Source of the DNA: M1-B18 sp048264125
GTDB taxonomy: Bacteria > Bacillota > Clostridia > Peptostreptococcales > Natronincolaceae
Length of the DNA: 64,000 nt
Reading direction: 5' to 3'
Assembly (NCBI GenBank): GCA_048264125.1
Contig: JBLXDM010000005.1
Location: forward strand, 1 to 64,000
The notes under the pieces were generated by a model. That model did not search any database. It saw only the letters and a program-made list of their open reading frames with translations, and was not told the DNA's origin. Shown piece after piece: positions 41,937-52,500 of the stretch (position 1 is the first letter of the stretch; each line of letters begins with the position of its first letter). Both the position numbers and the translations under genes were made by a program.

Positions 41937-42878
41937 TTATTTTAACACATTTACTATTTCTTGTAAATGTGTTTTTGTTTTTTCAACATCCATCCCCATC
42001 TGTTCTATTAATGCCTCAGGAGAGCTGAATTTTATTTGCTCCCTCAGACGCTTAACAAAACGAACCTCGATATGCTTATCATAAAGACTGTCATCGAAGT
42101 CAATAATGAAGGTCTCCACAGAGGTCTTTTCGCCCTGAAAGGTTGGATTTGTACCCACAAAGGTGGCACCCATATAGACCTTATCCTCTATATTCACCAG
42201 TGTAGCGTATACCCCTGCTTTTGGTACAAGGGTACTCTCCTCTAGGGCAATGTTTGCCGTTGGAAAGCCCAGCTTTTTACCTCTGCTGAAGCCATGAACC
42301 ACCAGCCCGGTAAGTGAAAAATATCGTCCAAGGAATTCGCTGGCCTTTTCAACATTTCCCTCTTCAATATATCTCCTAACGCTGGTACTGCTGACCTTTT
42401 CATCATCGATGGAAATAGCTTCAATTTCAAATACCTCAAATCCATATTTCTTGCCCAGCTCCTTAAGCAGAGCAACATCTCCCTGAGCCTTATGTCCAAA
42501 GCGGTAATCAAAGCCAACCACCGCAAACCCACAATTTAAGGTATCTATAAGTATATTCTTTACAAAAGCCTCTGGACTTAAACTCATTAAATCCTTATCG
42601 AATTCAGCAAGAATTAGACAATCCACACCAAAGGCTTCAAATATCTTTCCCTTCATTTCATTGCTGGTAATAATGGAAGGTGCATTAGAGTTCCCTATGA
42701 GGGATAGCGTATGGCCTATAAAGGTATATACGCATGCCTCCATGTCCCTAACATGGCATTCCTTAACCAGTACCTCCAGCAGCCTTTGATGGCCTATATG
42801 CACACCATCAAAGTTTCCTAAGGCAACTCCTCTTTTTTGACTGATAGCGATTTGTTTTTTATCTACAATTACCTTCAT
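41937..42878 (-). CDS. ribF: Bifunctional riboflavin kinase/FAD synthetase
   Basis: This 313-residue enzyme makes FMN and then FAD from riboflavin. The N-terminal adenylyltransferase domain has LGNFDGVHIGHQRLL near residue 21 and SSTSVRRYIEEGNVEKA near 164. The C-terminal kinase domain starts near 185, with GFPTANIAL near 204. It lies 14 bases downstream of truB, which is the usual Firmicute order. The flavoproteins of the catabolic island need its products. Confidence 0.95.
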   Translation of the reverse strand: MKVIVDKKQIAISQKRGVALGNFDGVHIGHQRLLEVLVKECHVRDMEACVYTFIGHTLSLIGNSNAPSIITSNEMKGKIFEAFGVDCLILAEFDKDLMSLSPEAFVKNILIDTLNCGFAVVGFDYRFGHKAQGDVALLKELGKKYGFEVFEIEAISIDDEKVSSTSVRRYIEEGNVEKASEFLGRYFSLTGLVVHGFSRGKKLGFPTANIALEESTLVPKAGVYATLVNIEDKVYMGATFVGTNPTFQGEKTSVETFIIDFDDSLYDKHIEVRFVKRLREQIKFSSPEALIEQMGMDVEKTKTHLQEIVNVLK

Positions 42879-42892
42879 CTGTACGCCCCTCT

Positions 42893-43780
42893 TTAAATAA
42901 ACAACCTTGAAAATTTCAGCGATTGGGTATCATCCCTGTGGATAATTTCACCTATACCTATTATCTCGTCACGGTTATATACCCTTACCTGATCTCCAAT
43001 ATATATTTTATCATTAAAATGCAATTGCTCCAAGGCCAGAGGATTTCCATTTAATGCCGCTTTTTCTGCGGCGGGAAGCACCTCAACCCTTTTCATATGC
43101 TGTAGGGAGTGGTCCAAAGGCAGCAGTAGGCTATCGGGGTTCTTTGATTCCTGAAGCTCCTCCAGGGTAATAGCTGTTGACAGATCAAAGGGTCCCGTTG
43201 CTGTCCTCAGTAAAAAGGACATCATGCCCCCTGTCCCCAGTATATCCCCAATATCCTTGCAAATTGTCCTTACATAGGTTCCCTTTGAGCAGGTGATATC
43301 AAAAAGTATTTTATTTCCTCTAATTTCGATAATCTGTAATTGATCAATCGTTACCTTCCTTGGCTTTCTTTCAACCTCAATTCCTGCCCTGGCCAAATCG
43401 TACAGCTTCTGTCCGTTGACCTTTAGAGCGGAATACATAGGAGGAACTTGAAATATTTCCCCGGTGAAGGCCTTAAAGGCCCTATATATTTCTTCCTCAG
43501 TAGCCCTAACCTCTTTTTTCTCCAGCACTGTGCCATAGGAGTCCTGAGTATCGGTTTCTATCCCAAGCATAAGCTCACCACGATATTTTTTTTTGCTGTC
43601 CAGAAGAAATTGGGAAACCTTGGTGGCCTGTCCAACACATATTGGCAATACGCCTGCAGCATTGGGGTCAAGGGTTCCTGTATGCCCCACCTTTTTAAAG
43701 CTGAGCTTCCTTCTTACAACAGAAACAACATCATGGGAGGTCATTCCTGGAGGCTTTAAAATATTGATTATTCCCTTCAA
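42893..43780 (-). CDS. truB: tRNA pseudouridine(55) synthase
   Basis: This 295-residue enzyme forms pseudouridine 55 in the T loop of tRNAs. The catalytic Asp lies in GHTGTLDPNAAGVLPI near residues 34-49, and the second motif in KGTYVRTICKDIG near 165. A C-terminal PUA-like part is present. It starts at TTG 43780 with GTGGTGA upstream, 11 bases after nrnA. Confidence 0.95.
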   Translation of the reverse strand: MKGIINILKPPGMTSHDVVSVVRRKLSFKKVGHTGTLDPNAAGVLPICVGQATKVSQFLLDSKKKYRGELMLGIETDTQDSYGTVLEKKEVRATEEEIYRAFKAFTGEIFQVPPMYSALKVNGQKLYDLARAGIEVERKPRKVTIDQLQIIEIRGNKILFDITCSKGTYVRTICKDIGDILGTGGMMSFLLRTATGPFDLSTAITLEELQESKNPDSLLLPLDHSLQHMKRVEVLPAAEKAALNGNPLALEQLHFNDKIYIGDQVRVYNRDEIIGIGEIIHRDDTQSLKFSRLFI

Positions 43781-43791
43781 AAAATCACCAC

Positions 43792-44751
43792 TTATATCAT
43801 TTTTTCGATCTGCTGTAGTATTGAAGCCTTGGCCTCCTGTGGCCCTGCCTCAATAGTTGCCCCCGAGGCCTTTTTATGTCCGCCGCCGCCAAAGACTGCG
43901 GCCAATTGATTGACATCGACGTAGGATTTGCCTCTAAAGCTGGCCTTAGTATGGCCATTTTCAACTTCCTTTAGCGATATTGCCACCTCAACGCCTTCAA
44001 TATCACGACAATAGTTTATCAGCCCTTCAAGCTCCTCCTGCTGCACCCTAAAGGACCTTATTGCCTCTTGGGTAATTGTAATTAATGCTACCCTTCCCTC
44101 AAACAATATCTCCATTTCATTGAGAACAGCAGCCAAAAAGCGAACGCTATTCAAGGAGTTATTATGATAGAGATATAAGGATATTTCATCAGTGGAGGCC
44201 CCCAGCTCCATTAAATGAGCCGCCGCCCTAAGGGTGGCGGGGGAGGTATTATCATATTTAAAGCTGCCGGTATCAGAGGCAATACCAGTATAGAGACATG
44301 TGGCTATTGCCTCGTCTATATCCAGCTGTAATTCCTCCAATATAAAGCTGTAAATAAGCTGACAGGTGGAGGATGCCTTTGGATCAACAATATTAATCGC
44401 TCCAAAGCTATCATTGCTGATATGATGGTCGATATTAACTACTTTTTTAGCATTTTGCAAAAGACCTATGCTGTCCCCCAGCCTTTTGGCATCTCCGCAA
44501 TCCAGCACAAAAGCCAAATCATATTCCTCAAGGGAAGCGGAGGGTTTTTTTACATGATGAACCCCCGGTAGAAATTCAAACTTACCGGGGAAATCATCCT
44601 GCATTAATATATCCACATAATCAGAGAGCTTCCTTAGGGCCAGACCTAGGCCAAGTATAGAGCCTATGCTGTCTCCGTCCGGATTGACATGGGCTATTAC
44701 TGCGATGCCCTTGCTATCTCTTATTAGCCGAGTAAGATTATTTCTCTTCAT
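43792..44751 (-). CDS. nrnA: DHH-family bifunctional oligoribonuclease/pAp phosphatase
   Basis: This 319-residue enzyme degrades nano-RNA and 3'-phosphoadenosine 5'-phosphate. The DHH domain has AHVNPDGDSIGS near residue 21, the DCGDAK motif near 86 and DHHISND near 109. The C-terminal DHHA1 substrate-binding motif AVFGGGGHKKASGA is near 287. It overlaps the end of rbfA by 14 bases, so they are probably translationally coupled. Confidence 0.94.
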   Translation of the reverse strand: MKRNNLTRLIRDSKGIAVIAHVNPDGDSIGSILGLGLALRKLSDYVDILMQDDFPGKFEFLPGVHHVKKPSASLEEYDLAFVLDCGDAKRLGDSIGLLQNAKKVVNIDHHISNDSFGAINIVDPKASSTCQLIYSFILEELQLDIDEAIATCLYTGIASDTGSFKYDNTSPATLRAAAHLMELGASTDEISLYLYHNNSLNSVRFLAAVLNEMEILFEGRVALITITQEAIRSFRVQQEELEGLINYCRDIEGVEVAISLKEVENGHTKASFRGKSYVDVNQLAAVFGGGGHKKASGATIEAGPQEAKASILQQIEKMI

Positions 44752-45109
44752 CTTTTTCTTCAGCCCTTAGGTTTAATTTTGCCAGTACACTTTCTATTTC
44801 AAAGCCTCGTTCTATAGACTTATCCAGCTTGAATACAATTTCAGGAATATATCGGGCCTTTACCTTCTGGCCCACCTCTCGACGGATAAAGCCACTGGAG
44901 CTCTTCAGGGCCTCCATGGTGCTTGTTTGCGCCTCATGGTCACCAAATACACTCACGTATACATAGGCATATCTCAGGTCTTTGGTGGTCTCTACATCCA
45001 CGACACTGGTCATGGTGGCTATTCTAGGGTCCCTTAGCTGGTTATGGATTAAATGACTCACTATTTTTTTTATCTCTTCACTCAATCTGTTTACTCTGGG
45101 ATTTGGCAA
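44738..45109 (-). CDS. rbfA: Ribosome-binding factor A
   Basis: This 123-residue KH-fold protein helps mature the 5' end of 16S rRNA in the 30S subunit. Typical features are RVNRLSEEIKKIVSHLIHNQ at the start and DPRIATMTSVVDVE near residue 27. Translation begins at TTG 45109 after AGGAG. It lies 12 bases downstream of infB. Confidence 0.95.
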   Translation of the reverse strand: MPNPRVNRLSEEIKKIVSHLIHNQLRDPRIATMTSVVDVETTKDLRYAYVYVSVFGDHEAQTSTMEALKSSSGFIRREVGQKVKARYIPEIVFKLDKSIERGFEIESVLAKLNLRAEEKDEEK

Positions 45110-45121
45110 ATGACTTCACTC

Positions 45122-47233
45122 CTAATTTCTTTCTATTTCCTGCATCTTGAAGGCTTCAATGATATCTCCATCTCTAAGATCGTTGAAATTGTCGATACCG
45201 ATACCACACTCAAAGCCTGTTGCAACCTCTTTGGCATCGTCCTTGAATCTCTTTAAGGAATGAATGGTACCCTCATGAATAACAATTCCATCCCTTACCA
45301 ATCTAACCTTAGCATTTCTTAGGATTTTGCCGTCTATGACATAGCAGCCTGCAATAACACCGATGCCAGGCACCTTAAAGGTGGCTCTTACCTGCGCCTT
45401 GCCAAGCTCAACCTCTTTAAACTCTGGATCCAGCATACCCTTCATGGCAGCCTCTATATCTTCTATCGCCTTATAGATAATTCTATAGGTTCTAACATCT
45501 ACATCTTCCTTCTTAGCCTCGTTGTTGGCGCTAATTGTTGGTCTTACATTAAAGCCGATGATGATGGCATTTGATGCGGAGGCCAGCATGATATCAGACT
45601 CAGTGATGGCACCAACTCCACCATGAATGGTTTTAACCACTACCTTATCATTGGAAAGCTTATTCAAGGAAGCCTTAACCGCCTCTACAGAGCCTTGAAC
45701 ATCGGCCTTAACAATAATATTAAGCTCCTTGATTTCACCCTGCTGCAATTGACTGAACAATGCATCCAGTGAAACCTTTTGACTGCTCTTCAGCTGTCGC
45801 TCCTTAATTTTGTTTACACGCTTCTCAACGATTGAACGGGCAATTCTATCATCTGTCACAACGATCATTTGATCACCGGCAGCAGGTACATCGGCTAAGC
45901 CTGTAATTTCTACTGCTGTAGAAGGCCCTGCAATCTTAACATTTTTACCCTTGTCGTTAATCATTGCCCTCACTCTGCCGAAGGTGGTTCCTATTACTAC
46001 AGAATCCTGAATCCTTAGGGTTCCGTTTTGAACAAGCACTGTGGCTACAGGACCCCTACCCTTATCCAGCTGAGCCTCGATAACAGTACCTATTGCGCTT
46101 CTGTTGGGGTTAGCCTTCAGGTCCTCAACCTCAGCCACCAGTAGCACCATTTCCAAAAGCTCTTCAATCCCCATATCCTTTAGGGCTGATACTTCAACAG
46201 CAATGACATCTCCGCCCCATTCCTCAATTATAACCCCATGCTCAGAAAGCTCCTGCTTTACTCTGTCAGAATTGGCTCCTGGCTTATCTATCTTGTTTAT
46301 AGCAACAATGATAGGCACCTTAGCCGCCTTGGCATGGTTTATTGCTTCTATAGTCTGAGGCATGACGCCGTCATCGGCAGCAACCACAAGAATCGCAATA
46401 TCCGTAACCTTTGCGCCTCTGGCCCTCATAGCAGTAAAGGCCTCATGGCCTGGCGTATCTAAAAATACAACCTTCTTGCCGTTAACCTGTACCTCTGAGG
46501 CACCTATATGCTGAGTAATTCCGCCGGCTTCCCTCTCGGTCACCTTTGTCTTTCTGATTGAGTCCAATAAGGAGGTTTTTCCATGGTCAACATGGCCCAT
46601 TACAGTAACCACCGGAGATCGGGGCTTTAAATCCCTCTCGTCATCCGGTTGAATTGTCAAGTCTGATAAAGCTTCAATATCAGCCTCATCCTCTAGCTTT
46701 TGCGGAAGCTCTAAAGTATATTCATCTGCTATTTTTTGTGCCATTTCAAATTCTATTTCCTGATTCATAGCAGCCATTACACCCAGCTTAATAAGCTTTG
46801 ATATAATTTCTCCTACACTTTTACCTATAAATTCTGCCAGATCCTTAACCACAACCTTATCACCGAAAACGGTGGTCTTTCCGGTTGCCACCGGTGCAGT
46901 CTCTTCTCTGTATTCAACCCCTGCTACAGGGTGTTGTTGCTTCTTCTTTTTATTTTTCTTGCTCATTTTTATATTCTCTTGAAATCTTGCCGCTTCTATC
47001 TCCAATAAGTCGTCCTCATCTTCCTTTATAATGTCTGAAGCCTCCGGGTTTGCCGTTACTTCCTTCTGATTAGCATTTTCACTAAACAGCTCCAATAATA
47101 AGCTTGCTTCTTCATCCTCCAATGTACTCATGTGGTTTGCCACTTCCACTGAAAGGTCCTTCAATTTATCTATTAAATCCTTACTGCTAACACCTAAGTC
47201 CTTAGCTAATTGATACACACGTAACTTTGACAA
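45122..47233 (-). CDS. infB: Translation initiation factor IF-2
   Basis: This 703-residue GTPase brings initiator tRNA to the ribosome. The start is TTG 47233 (SKLRVYQLAKDLGV), with GGGGGTGA upstream; an in-frame extension to 47275 would overlap ylxQ. A short N-terminal region with an acidic/basic linker comes before the GTPase. G1 GHVDHGKTSLLDSIR is near residue 214, G3 DTPGHEAF near 260 and NKIDKPG near 314, followed by domains II-IV. Confidence 0.97.
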   Translation of the reverse strand: MSKLRVYQLAKDLGVSSKDLIDKLKDLSVEVANHMSTLEDEEASLLLELFSENANQKEVTANPEASDIIKEDEDDLLEIEAARFQENIKMSKKNKKKKQQHPVAGVEYREETAPVATGKTTVFGDKVVVKDLAEFIGKSVGEIISKLIKLGVMAAMNQEIEFEMAQKIADEYTLELPQKLEDEADIEALSDLTIQPDDERDLKPRSPVVTVMGHVDHGKTSLLDSIRKTKVTEREAGGITQHIGASEVQVNGKKVVFLDTPGHEAFTAMRARGAKVTDIAILVVAADDGVMPQTIEAINHAKAAKVPIIVAINKIDKPGANSDRVKQELSEHGVIIEEWGGDVIAVEVSALKDMGIEELLEMVLLVAEVEDLKANPNRSAIGTVIEAQLDKGRGPVATVLVQNGTLRIQDSVVIGTTFGRVRAMINDKGKNVKIAGPSTAVEITGLADVPAAGDQMIVVTDDRIARSIVEKRVNKIKERQLKSSQKVSLDALFSQLQQGEIKELNIIVKADVQGSVEAVKASLNKLSNDKVVVKTIHGGVGAITESDIMLASASNAIIIGFNVRPTISANNEAKKEDVDVRTYRIIYKAIEDIEAAMKGMLDPEFKEVELGKAQVRATFKVPGIGVIAGCYVIDGKILRNAKVRLVRDGIVIHEGTIHSLKRFKDDAKEVATGFECGIGIDNFNDLRDGDIIEAFKMQEIERN

Positions 47234-47234
47234 G

Positions 47235-47567
47235 TTAATCACCCCCAAAATTTTTGCTGTCTGCGTATAAATCAATATATTCCAATAGCTTAGTTGAAAA
47301 TCCTTTGTCCTTTACTGCAATGACAGCTCTTGGCATTTTGCCAATCCATTGACCCAGTTCATCCTTTGTACCAAAGAATCTTATGGGAATATTACGATAG
47401 CCAGCTTTGTCAGTGAAAAGCTTAATGGTGTTGTTGGAGGCATCTTCAGCCATTATTACTAAATCCACTCTGTTGGCTAAAACCTCTCTCTTACATGTGT
47501 CCTCTCCCGAAATCAGCTTTCCAGCTTTATTGGCCAAGCCCAGAAGATTTGAAATTTTTTCCATCAT
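47235..47567 (-). CDS. ylxQ: L7Ae-family RNA-binding protein YlxQ
   Basis: This is a 110-residue protein from ATG 47567, which has GGAG 10 bases upstream; a TTG at 47576 is an alternative. It is of the ribosomal L7Ae/L30e family, which binds kink-turn RNA; LLGLANKAGKLISGE is near residue 8 and VIMAEDASNNT near 37. Bacillus YlxQ binds kink-turns in vitro but its cellular role is not settled. It sits between rnpM and infB in the usual order. Confidence 0.88.
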   Translation of the reverse strand: MMEKISNLLGLANKAGKLISGEDTCKREVLANRVDLVIMAEDASNNTIKLFTDKAGYRNIPIRFFGTKDELGQWIGKMPRAVIAVKDKGFSTKLLEYIDLYADSKNFGGD

Positions 47568-47568
47568 A

Positions 47569-47829
47569 TTAATCAATCTCCTGCATCAGCTTTTCATATA
47601 TTTCATCCGGCACATTACATTCAAATGCTCTATTAAAGGCCTTTGTCTTTTTAGCCTTCTCAAAGCATTGCTTGTCTTGACAGATATATGCCCCTCTGCC
47701 GTGGGCCTTACCAGTTAGATCGATTTTAATTTCACCCTCTTGGTTTTTTGTCACCCTCAAGAGCTCCTTCTTAGGCTTCATTTCATTGCAGCCAAGGCAT
47801 TTTCTTAAGGGAAGCTTTTTTGCCTTCAT
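47569..47829 (-). CDS. rnpM: RNase P modulator RnpM (YlxR)
   Basis: This 86-residue basic protein of the YlxR family has the signature LRKCLGCNEMKPKKELLRV at residues 7-25 and GRGAYICQDKQCFEKA near 44. Bacillus YlxR has been reported to bind RNase P RNA and modulate its activity. It follows nusA by 10 bases. The two CxxC-like pairs may stabilise the fold. Confidence 0.9.
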   Translation of the reverse strand: MKAKKLPLRKCLGCNEMKPKKELLRVTKNQEGEIKIDLTGKAHGRGAYICQDKQCFEKAKKTKAFNRAFECNVPDEIYEKLMQEID

Positions 47830-47839
47830 AGTATCACCT

Positions 47840-48880
47840 CTAATTCTGCTTTGCTTGGCTTTCGCTCTTTATATCTATTTTCCAGCCGGTAAGCTTTGCA
47901 GCCAGCCTAGCGTTTTGGCCTTCCTTACCGATGGCTAAGGATAATTGATAATCAGGTACTATTACCTTGGCAGTTTTTTCATCTGGGCTGATATTGGTGG
48001 ATACCACCTTTGCAGGGCTTAGGGCGCTGGAAATAAACTCGCCGGGGTCCTTGCTATACTTGATAATATCTATCTTTTCGCCCTTGAGCTCATCAACGAT
48101 TGTCTGAACCCTCGCTCCCTTAGGACCTACACAAGCGCCAACAGGGTCTACATTTGAATCCTTTGATTCAACAGCAATTTTTGTTCTTGAGCCTGCCTCT
48201 CTGGAAATGCTCTTAATCTCCACTACACCATCATGGATTTCAGGCACCTCCAGCTCAAATAATCTCTTGATCAGGCCGGGGTGTGTTCTTGAAACCTGAA
48301 TTTGTGGTCCCTTAGTTGTTTTCTTTACCTCCACGATATAGGTTTTAAGCCTATCACCATGATTGTATTCCTCATTCGGCATTTGCTCGCTTGGGGCTAA
48401 TACTGCCTCCGTCTTGCCAAGGTTTATGTATACCATGCCCTTAGCTACCCTGGCTACAGTGCCGGTTATAATATCGGATTCGCGGTTGATGAATTCATCA
48501 AACACGACGCCTCTTTCGGCCTCTCTGATACGCTGAACCACCACCTGCTTAGCCGTCTGAGCAGCTATCCTGCCAAAATTTCGAGGAGTAACCTCCCTTT
48601 CAATAATGTCCTCCAGGTCATATTTGCTGTTTATCTCTCTTGCCTCCTGCAGTGAAATCTCAAGAAGCTCATCCTCTGTCTCTTCAACTACCCTTTTCTG
48701 TGAGTATACATGAACATCTCCCGTATCTCTGTTAATTTCTACCCTTACATTTTGTGCAGTTCCAAAGTTTCTCTTATAGCTGGATATTAATGCTGCCTCA
48801 AGTGCATCGATCAAAATTTCCTTGGAGATACCCTTATCCTTTTGGATTTGCTCTAATGCTTCAATAAACTCAATATTCAT
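47840..48880 (-). CDS. nusA: Transcription termination/antitermination factor NusA
   Basis: This 346-residue RNA-polymerase-binding factor promotes pausing and termination. Domains in order are the N-terminal polymerase-binding domain (about 1-125), S1 (about 133-200) and two KH domains, with DPVGACVGPKGARVQTI near 246 and LSLAIGKEGQNARLAAKL near 315. It lacks the acidic repeats of enterobacterial NusA, as is normal in Firmicutes. It lies 16 bases after rimP. Confidence 0.97.
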   Translation of the reverse strand: MNIEFIEALEQIQKDKGISKEILIDALEAALISSYKRNFGTAQNVRVEINRDTGDVHVYSQKRVVEETEDELLEISLQEAREINSKYDLEDIIEREVTPRNFGRIAAQTAKQVVVQRIREAERGVVFDEFINRESDIITGTVARVAKGMVYINLGKTEAVLAPSEQMPNEEYNHGDRLKTYIVEVKKTTKGPQIQVSRTHPGLIKRLFELEVPEIHDGVVEIKSISREAGSRTKIAVESKDSNVDPVGACVGPKGARVQTIVDELKGEKIDIIKYSKDPGEFISSALSPAKVVSTNISPDEKTAKVIVPDYQLSLAIGKEGQNARLAAKLTGWKIDIKSESQAKQN

Positions 48881-48896
48881 TTTTCCCTAATCCTCC

Positions 48897-49361
48897 TTAA
48901 AATTTAATCGCCAGCTTTGTTAGGGCAGCTTTATCATAAGGTATCTCTAATATACCAATAACCTTTGAATTGATTATTATTGTATTGTTAACAAAGTCAA
49001 CCAGCTCGCCCTCGATGAGCTTTTGACCATCAATAGGCTCGTACAGCTTAACCTCCACCAATTCTCCTCTGTACTTTATAAAATCTTTTTCATTTTTCAG
49101 GGGTCTATCTAGTCCCGGCGAAGAAACCTCTAAGAAATAGTTTTCCTCTATCGGGTCCAGCTCATCCAGCTTTTCGCTGAGCTTCTCGCTAATCAATTGA
49201 CAATCATCAAGGGATATGCCTCCCGGTTTATCTATGTAGATTCTTAAATAACGATGGGGTCCTTCCTTCTTAAACTCCACGTCCACCAACTCAAAATTAA
49301 CACCTTCAACTATTGGCTGCACTAATTCCTCGACTAGCATCTCTATTTTGTTTTTCCCCAT
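48897..49361 (-). CDS. rimP: Ribosome maturation factor RimP
   Basis: This 154-residue protein helps assemble the 30S subunit. EVSSPGLDRPL near residue 78 is the signature; the N-terminal alpha/beta domain precedes an Sm-like barrel. It is the first gene of the rimP-nusA-infB operon. Upstream, a possible weak promoter (TTGTTA-17-AATAAT) follows the polC terminator. Confidence 0.95.
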   Translation of the reverse strand: MGKNKIEMLVEELVQPIVEGVNFELVDVEFKKEGPHRYLRIYIDKPGGISLDDCQLISEKLSEKLDELDPIEENYFLEVSSPGLDRPLKNEKDFIKYRGELVEVKLYEPIDGQKLIEGELVDFVNNTIIINSKVIGILEIPYDKAALTKLAIKF

Positions 49362-49459
49362 TTTTCTAACCTCCCTCTATTTAGTTTTTAGTGTTACTGG
49401 TATTTTCAGTCATTTCAGTAATATTTATTCTAATTATTAATATTTGAAATGATAATAAC

Positions 49460-49486
49460 AAAGAGTGGGAATATCCCCCACTCCTC
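49460..49486 (-). terminator. Intrinsic terminator of polC
   Basis: GAGTGGG pairs with CCCACTC around a 7-base loop and is followed on the minus strand by TTTGTTATT. Confidence 0.85.
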
Positions 49487-49543
49487 AATAATAAACCTAA
49501 GTTTGCACAATTAGTATATCACAGGATTTTCCTTTTAGCAAGG

Positions 49544-52500
49544 CTAAAATAGACAAAGCTGATTGGTTTGAGGGAGGTCACTGATACTGCCATGGTTTAC
49601 AAGGGTTTCTATAGCCGTTTTGGTTATCTTTGAACGGACTCTCAAATCCTCCAATGATATAAATTCGCCTTCGTGCCTTGCTTCCACTATGTTTCTCGCG
49701 GCATTTTGACCTACCCCCTGAAGGGATTTTAACGGCGGCAGCAGCTTATTTTCCTTTATTAGGAATCTATCTGCATCGGATTCATAGATGTCTACAGGCA
49801 AAAGATGAATATCCCTTAGAAACATCTCCATAGCAACCTCCAGCACCGTTAGGAGGTTTTTCTCCTTAGCAGTCATATCGTTGCCAACGGCCTCCAGCTC
49901 CTTAATTTTTCTCACGACGGCATCCTTACCCTTTACAATCAGGTCTGCATCGAAGTCCTCTGCCTTCGTAGTAAAATATGTTGCATAAAAGGCTTCGGGG
50001 TGATGCACCTTAAAGAAGGCAATTCTGAAGGACATCATGACATATGCAACGGCATGGGCCTTAGGGAACATGTACTTAATTGTGTTACAGGAATCAATAT
50101 ACCATTGGGGCACATTGTTCTCCTTCATTACCTCAACATGCTCCTCTGTTAAGCCCTTACCCTTACGTACATTTTCCATAATCTTAAAGGAGGTCTTTTT
50201 AGGCAGCCCCTTGTATATCAGATAGTTCATAATGTCATCTCTGGTGGATATGACATCCTTTAGCTCTGCAGTGCCCTTTCTTACTAAATCCTGAGCATTG
50301 TTTACCCAAACGTCGGTGCCATGGGAAAGCCCGGATATCCGCACCAGCTCAGCAAAGGTTGTCGGCTGCGTATCCAGAAGCATCTGCCGAACAAATTTTG
50401 TTCCAAACTCAGGTATACCTAAAGTGCCTACCTCGCAGCCTAAGTCCTCAGCCTTGATACCCAATGCCTCTGTGCCGGTAAAAAGACTTACGGTGGCCTT
50501 GTCGTCCAGCGGTATCAGCTGGGCATTTATCTTCGTGATATCCTCCAGCATTTTTATAATGGTGGGAACGTCGTGACCCAGTATATCCAGCTTCAGCAGA
50601 CGACCGCTTATGGAGTGATAGTCGAAATGGGTTGTGATGACTCCCGAGGTGGAATCATTAGCCGGATATTGTATCGGACAGAATTCATGTATATCCTTGT
50701 TGGCTGGCACGATCATTACCCCGCCGGGATGCTGTCCCGAGGTTCGCTTTACCCCCGTGCAGCCCATAGTCAATCGGTTGATTTCCGCCTGTGTGGCACT
50801 TATGCTTTTTTCTTCTAAAAACTTTTTAACAAAGCCATAGGCGGTCTTATCGGCGATTGTACCTATTGTACCTGCTCTGAAGACCTTACCCTTTCCAAAG
50901 AGCTCCTCGGTATATTTATGGGCCTCACTTTGATACTCACCTGCAAAGTTCAAGTCTATATCAGGCTCCTTGTCTCCTTCAAAGCCCAGAAATACCTCGA
51001 AGGGTATATCATGGCCTTCTTTAATCAAGGGCCTTCCGCACTCAGGGCAGCTCTTGTCGGGCAAATCCGCACCGGAGCCACAGGAGCCGTCTATAATAAA
51101 TTCCGAATGCTTACAGCCGTCACATATATAATGTGGGGGCAGTGGGTTAACCTCCGTAATATCACTCATGGTGGCAGCAAAGGAGGAACCCACCGATCCT
51201 CTGGAACCAACCAGGTATCCGTCCTGAAGGGACTTTGTCACCAGCTTTTGGGCGATGATGTACATAACGGCATATCCATTGCTAATAATTGAATTCAGCT
51301 CTCTGTCCAGCCTTGCCTGCACAATTTCAGGCAGGGGACTTCCGTAAATCCTAGCTGCCTTATCATAGCAAAGCCTTCTTAATTCCTCGTCAGAGCCCTC
51401 TATCTCCGGTGGAAATGTACCGTCGGGAATAGGCAGCAGCTCTGCAATTTCTTCGCTTATCCTGATGGGGTTGTCTATGACCACTTCCTTTGCCTTCTGC
51501 GGTCCTAAATAGGAAAACTCCTTCAGCATTTCATCCGTTGTCCTGAAATACAAGGGTGCCTGATTGTCTGCATCTGTGAAGCCCTGACCTGCCATCAATA
51601 TTTTCCTGAATATTTCATCTCTGCTTTCAAGGAAATGAACATCACAGGTGGCAACCACTGGCCTCTTGAGCCTTTCTCCCAATTGAACAATCTTCATATT
51701 AAGGGCCTGTATATCCTGAATATCCGCCATCAAGCCCTTTTCAATCAGGAAGCTATTATTCTCCGTCGGCTGTATCTCAAGATAATCGTAGTATTCGGCG
51801 ATTTTTTCAATCTCCTCCTGAGGCTTGTTCTCTAGAAAGGCCTGGTAAAGCTCTCCAGCCTCGCAGGCGGTGCCCAGCAGTATTCCTTCTCTGTACTTGT
51901 TTAAAAGGCTTTTAGGTATTCTTGGCTTTTTATAGAAATAATTGATATGGGATTCCGAAACGATATGATATAGATTCTTCAGCCCAATTTCATCCTTCAC
52001 CAGCAAAATGATATGATAGGTATTCAGCTTTGTAAAGTCTGTCCTCTTCCCCAATTGCAGATTGATATCCTTGAAGGTTAAAACTTCCCTTTCCTTCATC
52101 ATATCTATCATTTTTATAAATATATGAGCCAGGCATAATGCATCATCAACAGCCCTATGGTGATTTTCCAGCTTAACCCCCAGCTCCTTTGCCACCACAT
52201 CCAGCTTATGTCGCTTAAGCTTTGGCAGCAGTACCCTTGCCAGCTGTAGGGTGTCAAGGACAGAGTTTTTAATTGAATGGTCGATTTTCTTCACATTTTC
52301 CCTTATAAAGCCGATATCGAAGGAGGCATTATGGGCCACCAGCGGTGCATCTCCAATGAATTTAATGAAGTCCGGCAGCACCTCCTCTATGGTAGGGGAA
52401 TTGGCCACCATTTCGTTGGTTATGCCCGTCAGCTGCGTGATCTTGTCTGGTATAGGCATTTGCGGATTAATCAGCTGATTGTATTCCTCGATGATCTTCC

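Noticed and set aside
42242..42532. 96-codon second frame on the same strand within ribF
   Set aside because: It overlaps the conserved adenylyltransferase/kinase junction of ribF and lacks initiation signals.
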